From Streptomyces aquilus (GTDB taxonomy: Bacteria; Actinomycetota; Actinomycetes; Streptomycetales; Streptomycetaceae), in the NCBI RefSeq assembly GCF_003955715.1, contig NZ_CP034463.1, positions 5,828,001 to 5,892,000 of the forward strand: a DNA stretch of 64,000 nucleotides. Reading direction: 5' to 3'. Below are positions 25,283 through 33,733 of the stretch, one piece after another (the first letter of the stretch is position 1; each line of letters starts with the position of its first letter). Below the pieces are notes generated by a model. The model had not been told where the DNA came from, made no database searches, and saw only the letters and a list, made by a program, of their open reading frames with translations. The translations under genes were made by a program, and so were the position numbers.

Positions 25283-25767
25283 GACGACGAGCGTGCCACA
25301 GCCTCGATGGCCTCCGGGACACGGTCCTGCGGCAGCTCGGGCCGCGGGTGCGGCTTGGCGTTCTGCAGGACGCTCGCCGACTCCTTCATCGACGCGGCGG
25401 TCTTCTGCGCGCCGCCGCTCTGCTTGGCCTTCTTCGCGAAGACCACGCCGATCAGCGCGAGGACGCCCGCGATGAGCACGTTGGCGGCGAAGGACAGCAG
25501 GAAGCAGACCGCGAGGTTCCAGTCGCTCCAGGTCCGGATGCCGTACGCCAGCGCGAAGTTCAGCATCGGCAGCGAGAACACCAGCACCGCGCCGGCCACC
25601 ATGAACGCGCCGCCGCTCGTCGCGCCGCGCTTCACGTCCCGCTTGAGCTGCGCCTTGGCCAGTGCGATCTCGTCGTGCACCAGCGCGGACATCTCGGTCG
25701 TCGCCGAGGCGAACAACTGGCCGATGCTGCGTTCGGCGCCGACCGGGCTGCCGTCGGGTGCGCTCAT
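25279..25767 (-). CDS. Holin-like (phage_holin_3_6 type) membrane protein
   Basis: 162 residues. An N-terminal amphipathic helix (RSIGQLFASATTEMSALVHDEIALAKAQLKRD) precedes two membrane helices (GAFMVAGAVLVFSLPMLNFAL and LAVCFLLSFAANVLIAGVLALIGVVF). A cytosolic lysine-rich tail follows with KKAKQ and KESASVLQN motifs. This matches the Pfam group called phage holin family, widespread in actinobacterial chromosomes and not implying a prophage. It is upstream of, and overlaps, the hydrolase gene. Homologues also sit close to nhaA and acs in mycobacteria. Confidence 0.85.
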   Translation of the reverse strand: MSAPDGSPVGAERSIGQLFASATTEMSALVHDEIALAKAQLKRDVKRGATSGGAFMVAGAVLVFSLPMLNFALAYGIRTWSDWNLAVCFLLSFAANVLIAGVLALIGVVFAKKAKQSGGAQKTAASMKESASVLQNAKPHPRPELPQDRVPEAIEAVARSSS

Positions 25768-25828
25768 CGCGGTCTCCCTATATTCACTGGGACTCTATGG
25801 GGCGGGTCTTTTGTACCGTCCCGTCAGA

Positions 25829-27265
25829 TCATGCCCGACGGTCGTCCTCCTCGCCTGCCCCGCCCGCCACTTCGGCAAGCCCCGCCCGTTCGGCGGCCTT
25901 GAGTTCGGCGATCCGGCGGTGCTCGGCGGCCTTGCTCTCGTGGATCGCGGCCATGCGCAGGTGGTACGCCGGGTCGTCCTCCTCGTAGATGTCCGGGATG
26001 CCGTCGAGGTCGTCGTCGCGCTCCTCGGCCTCGACCATCCGCCGGTACTTGGCGTTGCGCACCTTCAGCAGCACGGTCGCGAGGGTCGCCGCGATGAGCG
26101 AGCCCGTCAGGACGGCCGCCTTGACCTCGTCGGTGAGGGTCGCGTCCCCGTCGAAGGCCAGCTCGCCGATGAGCAGCGACACGGTGAAGCCGATGCCGGC
26201 GAGGGTCGCGACGGCGAAGACGTCCGCCCATTCCAGGTCGTCGCTGAGCGAGGCCCGGGTGAAGCGTGCCGTCAGCCAGGTCCCGCCGAAGATGCCGATC
26301 GCCTTGCCGACGACGAGACCGAGGACGACGCCGAGCGTCTCCGGCTTGGTGAACACGTCGCCCAGCGCGCCGCCGGAGATCGAGACACCGGCGCTGAACA
26401 GCGCGAACAGCGGCACGGCCAGGCCCGCCGACAGGGGGCGTACGAGGTGTTCGACCTGCTCGCCGGGGGAGTGCTGCTCGCCCTCGCGCGTGGTGCAGCG
26501 CAGCATCAGGCCCATGGCGACGCCGGCGATGGTGGCGTGGACGCCGCTGTTGTACATCAGCCCCCAGATCACCAGGGCGAGCGGGACGTACACGTACCAG
26601 CCGCGCACGCCCTTGCGCAGCAGCAGCCAGAAGACGGCCAGGCCGACCACCGCGCCGCCGAGGGCGGCGAAGTCGATCCGGTCGGTGAAGAAGACCGCGA
26701 TGATCAGGATCGCGAAGAGGTCGTCGACGACGGCGAGGGTGAGCAGGAAGGCGCGCAGGGCGCTGGGCAGGGACGTCCCGATGACGGCGAGCACGGCGAG
26801 CGCGAAGGCGATGTCGGTCGCGGTCGGGACCGCCCAGCCGTCGAGCGATCCGCCGCCGCTGAGGTTGGTGAGCGTGTAGACGAGCGCCGGTACGGCCATC
26901 CCGCACAGGGCCGCGACGACCGGCAGTGCGGCCGCCTTGGGGTCCCTGAGGTCACCGGCGACCAGCTCGCGCTTGAGTTCGATGCCGGCGACGAAGAAGA
27001 AGATCGCGAGGAGTCCGTCGGCGGCCCAGTGGGCGACGGAGAGGTTCAGGCCGAGGGCCGCGGGGCCCAGGTGGTAGTGGCTGACGCTCGCGTAGCTGTC
27101 GTGCAGCCCGGGTACGTTCGCCCAGATCAGCGCGGCGATCGCGGCGGCGAGGAGCAGGACACCACCGACGGTCTCGGTGCGCAGCGCGTCTGCCACGAAG
27201 GTGCGTTCGGGCAGCGAGAGCCGTCCGAAGACCTTGCGGGGAGTGGTGGAGCGGGGCGCGGCCAT
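25829..27265 (-). CDS. nhaA: NhaA-type sodium/proton antiporter
   Basis: 478 residues from ATG 27265, chosen because GGAGG stands 8 nt upstream. The NhaA core of about 12 helices is present with the paired aspartates of the ion site in LAVVDDLFAILI and the family strings IFFFVAGIELKREL, WAVPTATDIAFAL and GIGFTVSLLI. It exports sodium in exchange for protons. The C-terminus carries an extra charged cytosolic tail of about 65 residues (ERDDDLDGIPDIYEEDDPAY, then an Ala/Glu/Lys helix). It follows acsA on the same strand but is separated from it by a strong terminator. Confidence 0.95.
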   Translation of the reverse strand: MAAPRSTTPRKVFGRLSLPERTFVADALRTETVGGVLLLAAAIAALIWANVPGLHDSYASVSHYHLGPAALGLNLSVAHWAADGLLAIFFFVAGIELKRELVAGDLRDPKAAALPVVAALCGMAVPALVYTLTNLSGGGSLDGWAVPTATDIAFALAVLAVIGTSLPSALRAFLLTLAVVDDLFAILIIAVFFTDRIDFAALGGAVVGLAVFWLLLRKGVRGWYVYVPLALVIWGLMYNSGVHATIAGVAMGLMLRCTTREGEQHSPGEQVEHLVRPLSAGLAVPLFALFSAGVSISGGALGDVFTKPETLGVVLGLVVGKAIGIFGGTWLTARFTRASLSDDLEWADVFAVATLAGIGFTVSLLIGELAFDGDATLTDEVKAAVLTGSLIAATLATVLLKVRNAKYRRMVEAEERDDDLDGIPDIYEEDDPAYHLRMAAIHESKAAEHRRIAELKAAERAGLAEVAGGAGEEDDRRA

Positions 27266-27342
27266 GAGGGGGACCTCCGGTCGGTGGGTAGGGCTGAGCT
27301 GCTCGCCGACCAGACTTCCCGGCACACCTGTGGGGTCACGCT

Positions 27343-27364
27343 AGTTTTGTTTAGTTTACCTAAA
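27343..27364. promoter_or_regulatory. AT-rich element upstream of nhaA
   Basis: GTTTTGTTTAGTTTACCTAAAA is strikingly AT-rich for this genome and contains the inverted arms TTTAG/CTAAA. It lies about 80 bp upstream of the nhaA start and just beyond the acsA terminator, and may be a promoter -10 region or an operator. Confidence 0.35.
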
Positions 27365-27403
27365 AGGGGCGCCCGGCGCGTTCTGACGCCGGACGCCCCT
27401 TTT
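27362..27403 (-). terminator. Terminator of acsA
   Basis: Near-perfect 17-bp inverted repeat AAAAGGGGCGCCCGGCG / CGCCGGACGCCCCTTTT, 8-nt loop, followed on the minus strand by TTTTAGG. It stands 11 bp beyond the acsA stop. Confidence 0.88.
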
Positions 27404-27413
27404 CTTGACGTTC

Positions 27414-29372
27414 CTAGTCCTCGCTGGGCGCGGCCGGGAGCTTGGCCTGGATGAGGTCCATGACCGTGGAGTCGGTCAGGGTCGTCACGTCACCGAGCTG
27501 GCGGTTCTCGGCGACGTCCCGCAGCAGGCGGCGCATGATCTTGCCGGAGCGGGTCTTCGGCAGCTCGGCCACCGGCAGGACGCGCTTGGGCTTGGCGATC
27601 GGGCCGAGGGTGGCGCCGACGTGGTTGCGCAGGTCGGCGATGAGGTTCTCGTCCTCGGCGTTCGCCGTGCCGCGCAGGATCACGAAGGCGACGATGGCCT
27701 GTCCGGTGGTCTCGTCGGCGGCACCGACGACGGCCGCCTCGGCGACGGACGGGTGGGAGACGAGCGCGGACTCGACCTCGGTGGTGGAGATGTTGTGCCC
27801 GGACACGAGCATCACGTCGTCCACCCGGCCGAGCAGCCAGACGTCGCCGTCGTCGTCCTTCTTCGCCCCGTCGCCGGCGAAGTACTTGCCCTCGAAGCGC
27901 GACCAGTACGTGTCGAGGAAGCGCTGGTCGTCGCCCCAGATGGTGCGCAGCATCGACGGCCACGGCTCGGTGAGGACCAGGTAGCCGCCACCGCCGTTCG
28001 GCACCTCGTTGGCCTCGTCGTCGACGACAGTCGCGGAGATACCGGGCAGCGGGGTCTGGGCCGAACCGGGCTTGGTCTCGGTGACACCCGGAAGCGGCGA
28101 GATCATCATCGCGCCGGTCTCGGTCTGCCACCAGGTGTCCACGATCGGCGTCCGGTCGGCGCCGATGTGCTTGCGGTACCAGATCCAGGCCTCGGGGTTG
28201 ATCGGCTCGCCCACCGACCCCAGCACCCGCAGGCTGCTGAGATCGAACTTCGCGGGGATGTCGTCGCCCCACTTCATGAACGTACGGATGGCGGTCGGCG
28301 CCGTGTACAGGATCGTGACCCCGTACTTCTGCACGATCTCCCAGAAGCGGCCCTGGTGCGGGGTGTCGGGCGTGCCCTCGTACATGACCTGGGTGGCGCC
28401 GTTCGCGAGCGGCCCGTACACGATGTACGAGTGCCCGGTGACCCAGCCGACGTCGGCCGTGCACCAGTACACGTCCGTCTCGGGCTTGAGGTCGAAGACG
28501 GCGTGGTGGGTGTACGCGGCCTGGGTGAGGTAACCGCCCGAGGTGTGCAGGATGCCCTTCGGCTTACCCGTCGTACCCGAGGTGTAGAGGATGAAGAGCG
28601 GCTGCTCGGCCTCGAAGGCCTCGGCCGTGTGCTCGGCGGACTGCCGGTCGACGATCTCGTGCCACCACACGTCGTGGTTGTCGTCCCAGGCGACGTCCTG
28701 TCCGGTACGGCGTACGACCAGCACGTGCTCGACGTTGTCGACCTTGGCGATCGCCTCGTCCACGGCCGGCTTGAGCGCGGACGGCTTGCCGCGCCGGTAG
28801 CCGCCGTCGGAGGTGATGACGACCTTGGCGTCCGCGTCCTGGATACGGGTCGCGAGCGCGTCCGCGCTGAACCCGCCGAAGACCACGGAGTGCGCGGCGC
28901 CGATGCGGGCGCAGGCCAGCATCGCGATCGCCGTCTCCGGGATCATGGGCATGTAGACGGCGACCCGGTCGCCCTTCCGAACTCCCAGCTCCAGCAGGGC
29001 GTTCGCGGCCTTGGAGACCTCGTCCTTGAGCTCGGCGTAGGTGATCGCGCGGCTGTCGCCGGGCTCCCCCTCGAAGTGGATGGCGACCCGGTCGCCGTGG
29101 CCCGCCTCGACATGCCGGTCGACGCAGTTGTACGCGACGTTGAGCTCGCCGTCCTTGAACCACTTGGCGAACGGCGGGTTCGACCAGTCCAGCGTCTCGG
29201 TCGGCTCCTTGGCCCAGGTCAGCCTGCGGGCCTGCGTGGCCCAGAAGCCGAGCCTGTCAGCCTTGGCCTGTTCGTACGCCTCCGCGGTGACATTGGCGTT
29301 GGCTGCCAGGTCCGCGGGCGGCGCGAACCTGCGCTCTTCCTTGAGCAGGTTGGCCAAGGATTCGTTGCTCAC
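27414..29372 (-). CDS. acsA: Acetyl-CoA synthetase
   Basis: 652 residues from GTG 29372 ([10 protein letters not shown]), with AAAGGGAG upstream; the frame continues to 29414 but the added residues are not family-like. It activates acetate to acetyl-CoA through acetyl-AMP. It carries the AMP-binding motif [11 protein letters not shown], the WWQTETG motif, and the C-terminal [11 protein letters not shown], whose Lys611 is the conserved site of inhibitory acetylation. A 16-bp DasR-like site lies 86 bp upstream, suggesting control by aminosugar supply. It is divergent from the ECF sigma factor gene. Confidence 0.96.
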   Translation of the reverse strand: MSNESLANLLKEERRFAPPADLAANANVTAEAYEQAKADRLGFWATQARRLTWAKEPTETLDWSNPPFAKWFKDGELNVAYNCVDRHVEAGHGDRVAIHFEGEPGDSRAITYAELKDEVSKAANALLELGVRKGDRVAVYMPMIPETAIAMLACARIGAAHSVVFGGFSADALATRIQDADAKVVITSDGGYRRGKPSALKPAVDEAIAKVDNVEHVLVVRRTGQDVAWDDNHDVWWHEIVDRQSAEHTAEAFEAEQPLFILYTSGTTGKPKGILHTSGGYLTQAAYTHHAVFDLKPETDVYWCTADVGWVTGHSYIVYGPLANGATQVMYEGTPDTPHQGRFWEIVQKYGVTILYTAPTAIRTFMKWGDDIPAKFDLSSLRVLGSVGEPINPEAWIWYRKHIGADRTPIVDTWWQTETGAMMISPLPGVTETKPGSAQTPLPGISATVVDDEANEVPNGGGGYLVLTEPWPSMLRTIWGDDQRFLDTYWSRFEGKYFAGDGAKKDDDGDVWLLGRVDDVMLVSGHNISTTEVESALVSHPSVAEAAVVGAADETTGQAIVAFVILRGTANAEDENLIADLRNHVGATLGPIAKPKRVLPVAELPKTRSGKIMRRLLRDVAENRQLGDVTTLTDSTVMDLIQAKLPAAPSED

Positions 29373-29457
29373 GACATCTCCCTTTCCCAGGGTGTCCGTT
29401 GTGTCCCAAGCCACAGCTCATCAGACCGAAGCCCCTGCTGACAAGGGTCGTCCGGAA

Positions 29458-29473
29458 ATTGGTTTAGACCTGT
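29458..29473. promoter_or_regulatory. Putative DasR (dre) site upstream of acsA
   Basis: ATTGGTTTAGACCTGT matches 13 of 16 positions of the DasR responsive element ACTGGTCTAGACCAGT. It lies 86 bp upstream of the acsA start codon and 144 bp from the sigma factor start. DasR control of acsA is reported in the related Saccharopolyspora; its action here is inferred. Confidence 0.6.
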
Positions 29474-29616
29474 GGGCGGGCTTCTCGTACGTCTCTCGCG
29501 GCGGCCGACGTCATCCGTACCCACGGACGCCGACCAGGCAGAGTTCAGTCCCTGTAACGCCTTTCACACTCCGGCCCAAGTACTGATGAAGCGCCACCGA
29601 CATGAAGGAGGTACGT

Positions 29617-30222
29617 GTGGAAGGGATACGGGGCGGGCCGCAGGCGGCCGTCCGCGACCCAGAGCTCTTCGAGGAGTTCTACCGGCGCCATGTGGACGCG
29701 ATGACATCTTTCGTGGCCCGGCGTGTCGCCGACCCGCACACGGTCGCCGACCTGACCGCCGAGATCTTCCTCGCGGTCCTCGACTCCGCCCACACCTACC
29801 GCCCGGGCCGGGGCAGCGAGACGGCCTGGCTCTACGGCATCGCCCGCAACGTCGTCGCGGGAGAGCACCGCCGCGTGGCCCGCGAGACGGCCCGCGACCG
29901 GCGCATCTCCGGGCGGCGGCTGCTGGAGCCGGACGACATCGCGCGCCTTGAGGACAAGCTCGACGCGGAGTCCCCGGGCCGCCGCGCCCTCGCCGCGCTG
30001 GAACGGCTCCCCGCGGGGGAGCGAGCCGTTCTGGAGCTGATCGTGGTCGACCAGCTGACGGTCCCCGAGACCGCCGCCGCCCTCGGCATCACCCAGGTCA
30101 CGGCCCGCGTACGGCTGCACCGGGCCCGCAAGTCACTGCGCCGGGCGGCGGACGAGCCCGCCGCCGGACCGCGCGGCACAGCCCTGTCATACGTCACCGG
30201 AGGAAACGGGGGAGAGGCATGA
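29617..30222 (+). CDS. ECF-type RNA polymerase sigma factor
   Basis: 201 residues. An upstream in-frame ATG (29602) exists, but the perfect ribosome-binding site AAGGAGG at 29604-29610 overlaps it and fits GTG 29617. Region 2: EEFYRRHVDAMTSFVARRVAD, DLTAEIFLAVL, YRPGRGSETAWLYGIARNVV. Region 4: ALERLPAGERAVLELIVVDQ, then the HTH LTVPETAAALGITQVTARVRLHRARKSLRR. It overlaps the next gene by 4 bp (ATGA), the usual set-up for a sigma factor with its membrane regulator. The signal and regulon are unknown. Confidence 0.92.
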   Translation: MEGIRGGPQAAVRDPELFEEFYRRHVDAMTSFVARRVADPHTVADLTAEIFLAVLDSAHTYRPGRGSETAWLYGIARNVVAGEHRRVARETARDRRISGRRLLEPDDIARLEDKLDAESPGRRALAALERLPAGERAVLELIVVDQLTVPETAAALGITQVTARVRLHRARKSLRRAADEPAAGPRGTALSYVTGGNGGEA

Positions 30223-30800
30223 CCACCAGGACGACATTCGAGGACCGGCTGCTGGCGGAACTGCGCCGCGAGATCGACCTGCGCGCGGCCGACGGCACGG
30301 CCGAGGCGGCATCCACGTCCGTGGAACGCCGCCGCTTCAGGGCCCGTACGGCATTCACGGCGCCGAGGCTCGGACTCGTCGCCCTGGCCTGCGCCGCCGT
30401 CGCGGGCGCCGCGGTGCTGATGCCGGGTTCCCCCGCCGAGAGCCCGGCCTACGCGGTGGTGTCTCACTCGGACGGGAGCCTGACGGTCACCCTGAACGAC
30501 ATCGGCATCGGCGGCACCCTGCCGGACGAATTCGTCGACCGGCTGGAGGCGAACGGCATCCACGTGGTCGTGGACAAGCTGCCGAACGGTTACGAGTGCG
30601 CCGAGGACCGGGGGGAGTGGGTCCGGGGCCGCCCCGAGGCGGACGGGGGCCCCAGCCAGGTGTTCGACCTGCGGCGCGGGGACTCCCTGGCCGTCGTGAA
30701 GATGGGGCAGCGCCAGCCCGACGGGAGCTTCATGCCGGTCACCGGCTTCGGCTTCTACCGAGGTGAAGTCGCCCCGTGCCATCCGGTCCCCGCTCCGTAG
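30219..30800 (+). CDS. Single-pass membrane protein, probable partner of the ECF sigma factor
   Basis: 193 residues, ATG overlapping the sigma gene stop. An N-terminal cytosolic part (FEDRLLAELRREIDLRAA, residues 1-45) is followed by one membrane helix (LGLVALACAAVAGAAVLMP) and an external domain of about 120 residues with two cysteines. There is no HxxxCxxC zinc motif, so it is not a classical ZAS anti-sigma factor. The position and topology make it a candidate anti-sigma factor or signal sensor, by inference only. The external domain includes SHSDGSLTVTLNDIGIG, a short beta-rich element. Confidence 0.72.
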   Translation: MTTRTTFEDRLLAELRREIDLRAADGTAEAASTSVERRRFRARTAFTAPRLGLVALACAAVAGAAVLMPGSPAESPAYAVVSHSDGSLTVTLNDIGIGGTLPDEFVDRLEANGIHVVVDKLPNGYECAEDRGEWVRGRPEADGGPSQVFDLRRGDSLAVVKMGQRQPDGSFMPVTGFGFYRGEVAPCHPVPAP

Positions 30801-30803
30801 CCC

Positions 30804-30836
30804 CGCTCGGCGGAGACGTGCGGTCTCCGCCGAGCG
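30804..30836. terminator. Bidirectional terminator, 14-bp perfect stem
   Basis: CGCTCGGCGGAGAC / GTCTCCGCCGAGCG with a 5-nt loop, between the convergent sigma-partner gene and SulP-carbonic anhydrase gene. Confidence 0.88.
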
Positions 30837-30866
30837 AGGCATCCGGGTAGGGCGTGACCGCGACGG

Positions 30867-33425
30867 TTACGCCGGGCTGCGCAGCTCCTCCGTGTCGACC
30901 ATGTGATCCATGTGATCCGTCACGTGGTCGGTCACGTGGTCGAACACTCCCGCGTCCGAGGCCTCGGTGAGCAGATACGCCTGCGCCTCGCCCACGTGGA
31001 AGTACATCCCGTGCAGCTCCAGCTCCCGTCTGTGCAACGCCCGGGCCACCGATTCGTGGGCCCGCAGATGCTCCAACTGCTGGACCACGTTGGTCAGACA
31101 GAGCTGTTCCACCGCGTCCGCGGGCGCCCGGCCGGCGAGTCTGGCCCACGGCCTGCTGTCGTCGGCCATGCGCTCCAGACTCGGCAGCCCGTGCCGAAGC
31201 CACCGCTTGAGCGGTGTCTGGACGCCTCCGGGTTCGGAGTTGAGCAGCGCCTGCATGGCTCCGCACCCGGAGTGCCCGCACACCGTGATGGACCGCACCT
31301 TCAGCACGTCCACCGCGTACTCGATCGCGGCCGCGACCGAGTCGTCCCCGCTCTCCTCGCCCGGCAGCGGGACGAGGTTGCCGACGTTGCGCACCACGAA
31401 CAGGTCGCCCGGACCACTGGAGGTGATCATCGAGGTGACCAGCCGTGAGTCGGCGCAGGTGAGGAAGAGCTGGGAAGGACTCTGACCTTCACGGGCCAGC
31501 CGGGCCAGCTCGCCCCGCACCAGGGGAGCGGTGTGGCGCTGGAACGCGCTGATGCCACGGGCCAGTTCATGCCCGCTCGGGCCGCCAGTGCCGGCGGCAC
31601 CGGAGGAGGGGGCGCCGGGGGAGGGGGCACCGGGCGCAGCGGTCGTGCCGGCCGTGCCGGCCGTGCCGGTCGTGCCGGGTGCGTCAGACGTGCCGGATGC
31701 CTCGGACTTCTCGGACGGCGGTGCGGACGGTGGGCGTTCGCATTGGTGGTTGCGCCAGGGGGTCCAGGGGCGGCAACGGCAGCCTGCGGCGGTCGGCGGC
31801 GTGTCGGCGTCCGCCGGGGGAGTGGTGCCGGCGCCGGTCGCGGGCGTCTCGCCGGGCTCGGCGATCGTGATTCCGGCGCGGCGGCCCGTGAGTTCGACGG
31901 TGCCACCCTGCGCGGTGTGCGTGTTCTGCCAGTCCTGCAATGCCTCGAACGCCGCGTGGTCCATGAAGGAGCCGTCCAACTCGACGACGACATGGGAGCC
32001 GTGGGGCACGAGGTGCAGGGCCCGGCTGAGGCGGGGCACCGCGAGGAACGTCAACTGGCCTCGTACATGGACGCGATGGACTCCTTCCTGTTCGTCGTGT
32101 TCGTCGTGCTCGTGCGTGATGCGGGTGCGGGTGAGGCGGTGCAGGGCGACGGCGACGGCCACGGCGATGCCGAGCGTCACGCCCTCCAGGACGCCGAGGG
32201 CGACGACGCCGACGGTCGTGACGGCGTACACCAGGACCTCGCGGTGGCGGGTCACCGTACGGATGTGGTGCAGGGACACCATCTGGATGCCGACGGCCAT
32301 CACCAGGGCGGCGAGCGAGGCGAGCGGGATGAACTCCAGGACGGGGACCATCAGCAGTGCGGCGATCACTACGAGAACGCCGTGCAGCATCGTGGAGTTC
32401 CGGCTCACGGCACCCGCGTGCACATTCGCCGAACTGCGCACGGCGACCCCGGCGACCGGGAGTCCGCCGAGCGTGCCGGAGACGATGTTGGCGGCGCCCT
32501 GGCCGAGCAGCTCACGATCCAGGTTGGAGCGTCCGACCCGGGCGGTCAGACCGGGCCGGGCGGCCGCCATCTTGTCCACGGCGACCGCGCCGAGCAGCGA
32601 CTGCACACTGCACACCAGGGTGGTCGTCAGGACGGCGGCGGCGATGCCGAGCACCGGCCCTTCGGGGAGTCCGGCCAGGGCATGGCTGCTCCAGGAGGGC
32701 AGGTCCACCTTGGGCACGGACAGCCCGGTGAGGGCCGCGACCGCGCTGGCGCCGGTGACGGCGACGAGGGCGGCCGGGACCTTGCGCAGCAGGCGGCCCA
32801 CCCGGCCGGGGATGCGCGGCCAGAGCAGCAGCAGGGTCAGCGTCAGCACGCTCACCGACACGGCGGCGGGCGCGAGGCCGGCCAACTGGGCGGGCAGCGC
32901 ACGGAGGTTGGCCAGGACGGAACTCTGCGGGGTGCCGCCGAGCACGATGTGCAGCTGGGCGACGGCGATGGTGACGCCGATGCCGGCGAGCATGCCGTGC
33001 ACGATCGCGGGGCTGACGGCGAGTGCGGTGCGGGCCACGCGCAGGCAGCCGAGACCGAGTTGGGCGAGACCGGCGAGGACCGTGATGGCACAGGTCGTGC
33101 GCCAGCCGTAGCGGTGGATGAGGTCGGCGGTGACGACCGTGAGTCCGGCGGCCGGGCCGCTCACCTGGAGCGGGGAGCCGCCGAGTCGTCCGGCGACGAT
33201 GCCTCCCACGGCGGCGGCGACGAGGCCGGCCTGGAGGGGCGCGCCGGTGGCGAGGGCGATGCCCAGGGACAGGGGCAGGGCGATCAGGAAGACCGCGATC
33301 GAGGCCGACACGTCGGCGCCCGCGATGCGGAAGCGGCGGGGCCGGGGCGGCGGGGGGCTGTGGGGTCGGTGGATGCGCTTCGTCCGACTCGAGTCGGTGG
33401 CGCGGGTGGGGACGCAGGCGGACAT
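30867..33425 (-). CDS. SulP anion transporter fused to beta-carbonic anhydrase
   Basis: 852 residues from ATG 33425 (GGAGGAG upstream). Residues about 35-430 are the SulP/SLC26 membrane domain (PLSLGIALATGAPLQAGLVAA, GGSPLQVSGPAAGLTV). A STAS-like domain (about 465-550) follows, then a Pro/Gly/Ala/Ser/Thr-rich linker of about 80 residues. The C-terminus is a beta-class carbonic anhydrase with zinc/active-site residues Cys657 and Asp659 (TCADSR), His718 and Cys721 (CGHSGCG). It ends in a His/Asp tail, DHVTDHVTDHMDHM. The design implies bicarbonate uptake coupled to CO2/bicarbonate conversion on the inner face. Sulphate remains a possible substrate of the transporter. Confidence 0.9.
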   Translation of the reverse strand: MSACVPTRATDSSRTKRIHRPHSPPPPRPRRFRIAGADVSASIAVFLIALPLSLGIALATGAPLQAGLVAAAVGGIVAGRLGGSPLQVSGPAAGLTVVTADLIHRYGWRTTCAITVLAGLAQLGLGCLRVARTALAVSPAIVHGMLAGIGVTIAVAQLHIVLGGTPQSSVLANLRALPAQLAGLAPAAVSVSVLTLTLLLLWPRIPGRVGRLLRKVPAALVAVTGASAVAALTGLSVPKVDLPSWSSHALAGLPEGPVLGIAAAVLTTTLVCSVQSLLGAVAVDKMAAARPGLTARVGRSNLDRELLGQGAANIVSGTLGGLPVAGVAVRSSANVHAGAVSRNSTMLHGVLVVIAALLMVPVLEFIPLASLAALVMAVGIQMVSLHHIRTVTRHREVLVYAVTTVGVVALGVLEGVTLGIAVAVAVALHRLTRTRITHEHDEHDEQEGVHRVHVRGQLTFLAVPRLSRALHLVPHGSHVVVELDGSFMDHAAFEALQDWQNTHTAQGGTVELTGRRAGITIAEPGETPATGAGTTPPADADTPPTAAGCRCRPWTPWRNHQCERPPSAPPSEKSEASGTSDAPGTTGTAGTAGTTAAPGAPSPGAPSSGAAGTGGPSGHELARGISAFQRHTAPLVRGELARLAREGQSPSQLFLTCADSRLVTSMITSSGPGDLFVVRNVGNLVPLPGEESGDDSVAAAIEYAVDVLKVRSITVCGHSGCGAMQALLNSEPGGVQTPLKRWLRHGLPSLERMADDSRPWARLAGRAPADAVEQLCLTNVVQQLEHLRAHESVARALHRRELELHGMYFHVGEAQAYLLTEASDAGVFDHVTDHVTDHMDHMVDTEELRSPA

Positions 33426-33733
33426 GGTTCCCGTCTCCTCCGGGGCAGCGCGGTCGCGGAACAGGTGGTCCCCCACCTGATGGCGGGGGTCGGGTCGCGG
33501 CCGTGGGTCACGGCGTGCAGCGGCGGGATGAATCAACGCTCGGTAAACGGATCGTAATTCAGAGTAAAGGCCAGGCATAGACTTTTCTGGCAAATGGCCT
33601 CATAAGTCACCCATCAGAGTGATGCAGATATTTGATCGGCTTGTCGTACTAATTCCTTCTGGGTCTCGTGCGAGCTTGGCGGCGCTGTCGTTGGCCCCAG
33701 TTCCCGAGACAGAAGGAAGTAGGTGGGCGGAAC
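33426..33733. promoter_or_regulatory. Divergent region between SulP-CA and deacetylase-like genes
   Basis: 308 bp with no gene seen. It contains an A+T-rich stretch (33540-33640) likely to hold promoters for both genes and a long inverted repeat close to the right-hand gene start (listed separately). Confidence 0.55.
33653..33718 (+). promoter_or_regulatory. Leader hairpin that can mask a ribosome-binding site
   Basis: Left arm TTCCTTCT-GG-GTCTCG (33653-33668) pairs perfectly with right arm CGAGACAGAAGGAA (33705-33718) apart from a 2-nt bulge; the loop is 36 nt. The right arm contains AGAAGGAA, the best Shine-Dalgarno-like sequence ahead of ATG 33734, so folding could reduce translation. Confidence 0.5.

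Noticed and set aside
25279..25767. Holin-like gene as sign of a prophage
   Set aside because: This holin family is a common chromosomal membrane protein in actinobacteria; no integrase, capsid, portal or lysin genes are near.
24284..27454. Very long plus-strand open frame (1056 codons)
   Set aside because: It is the complement of nhaA, the holin-like gene and the hydrolase gene, all with clear motifs. Its translation is Arg/Gly/Asp-rich low-complexity sequence typical of high-GC shadow frames.
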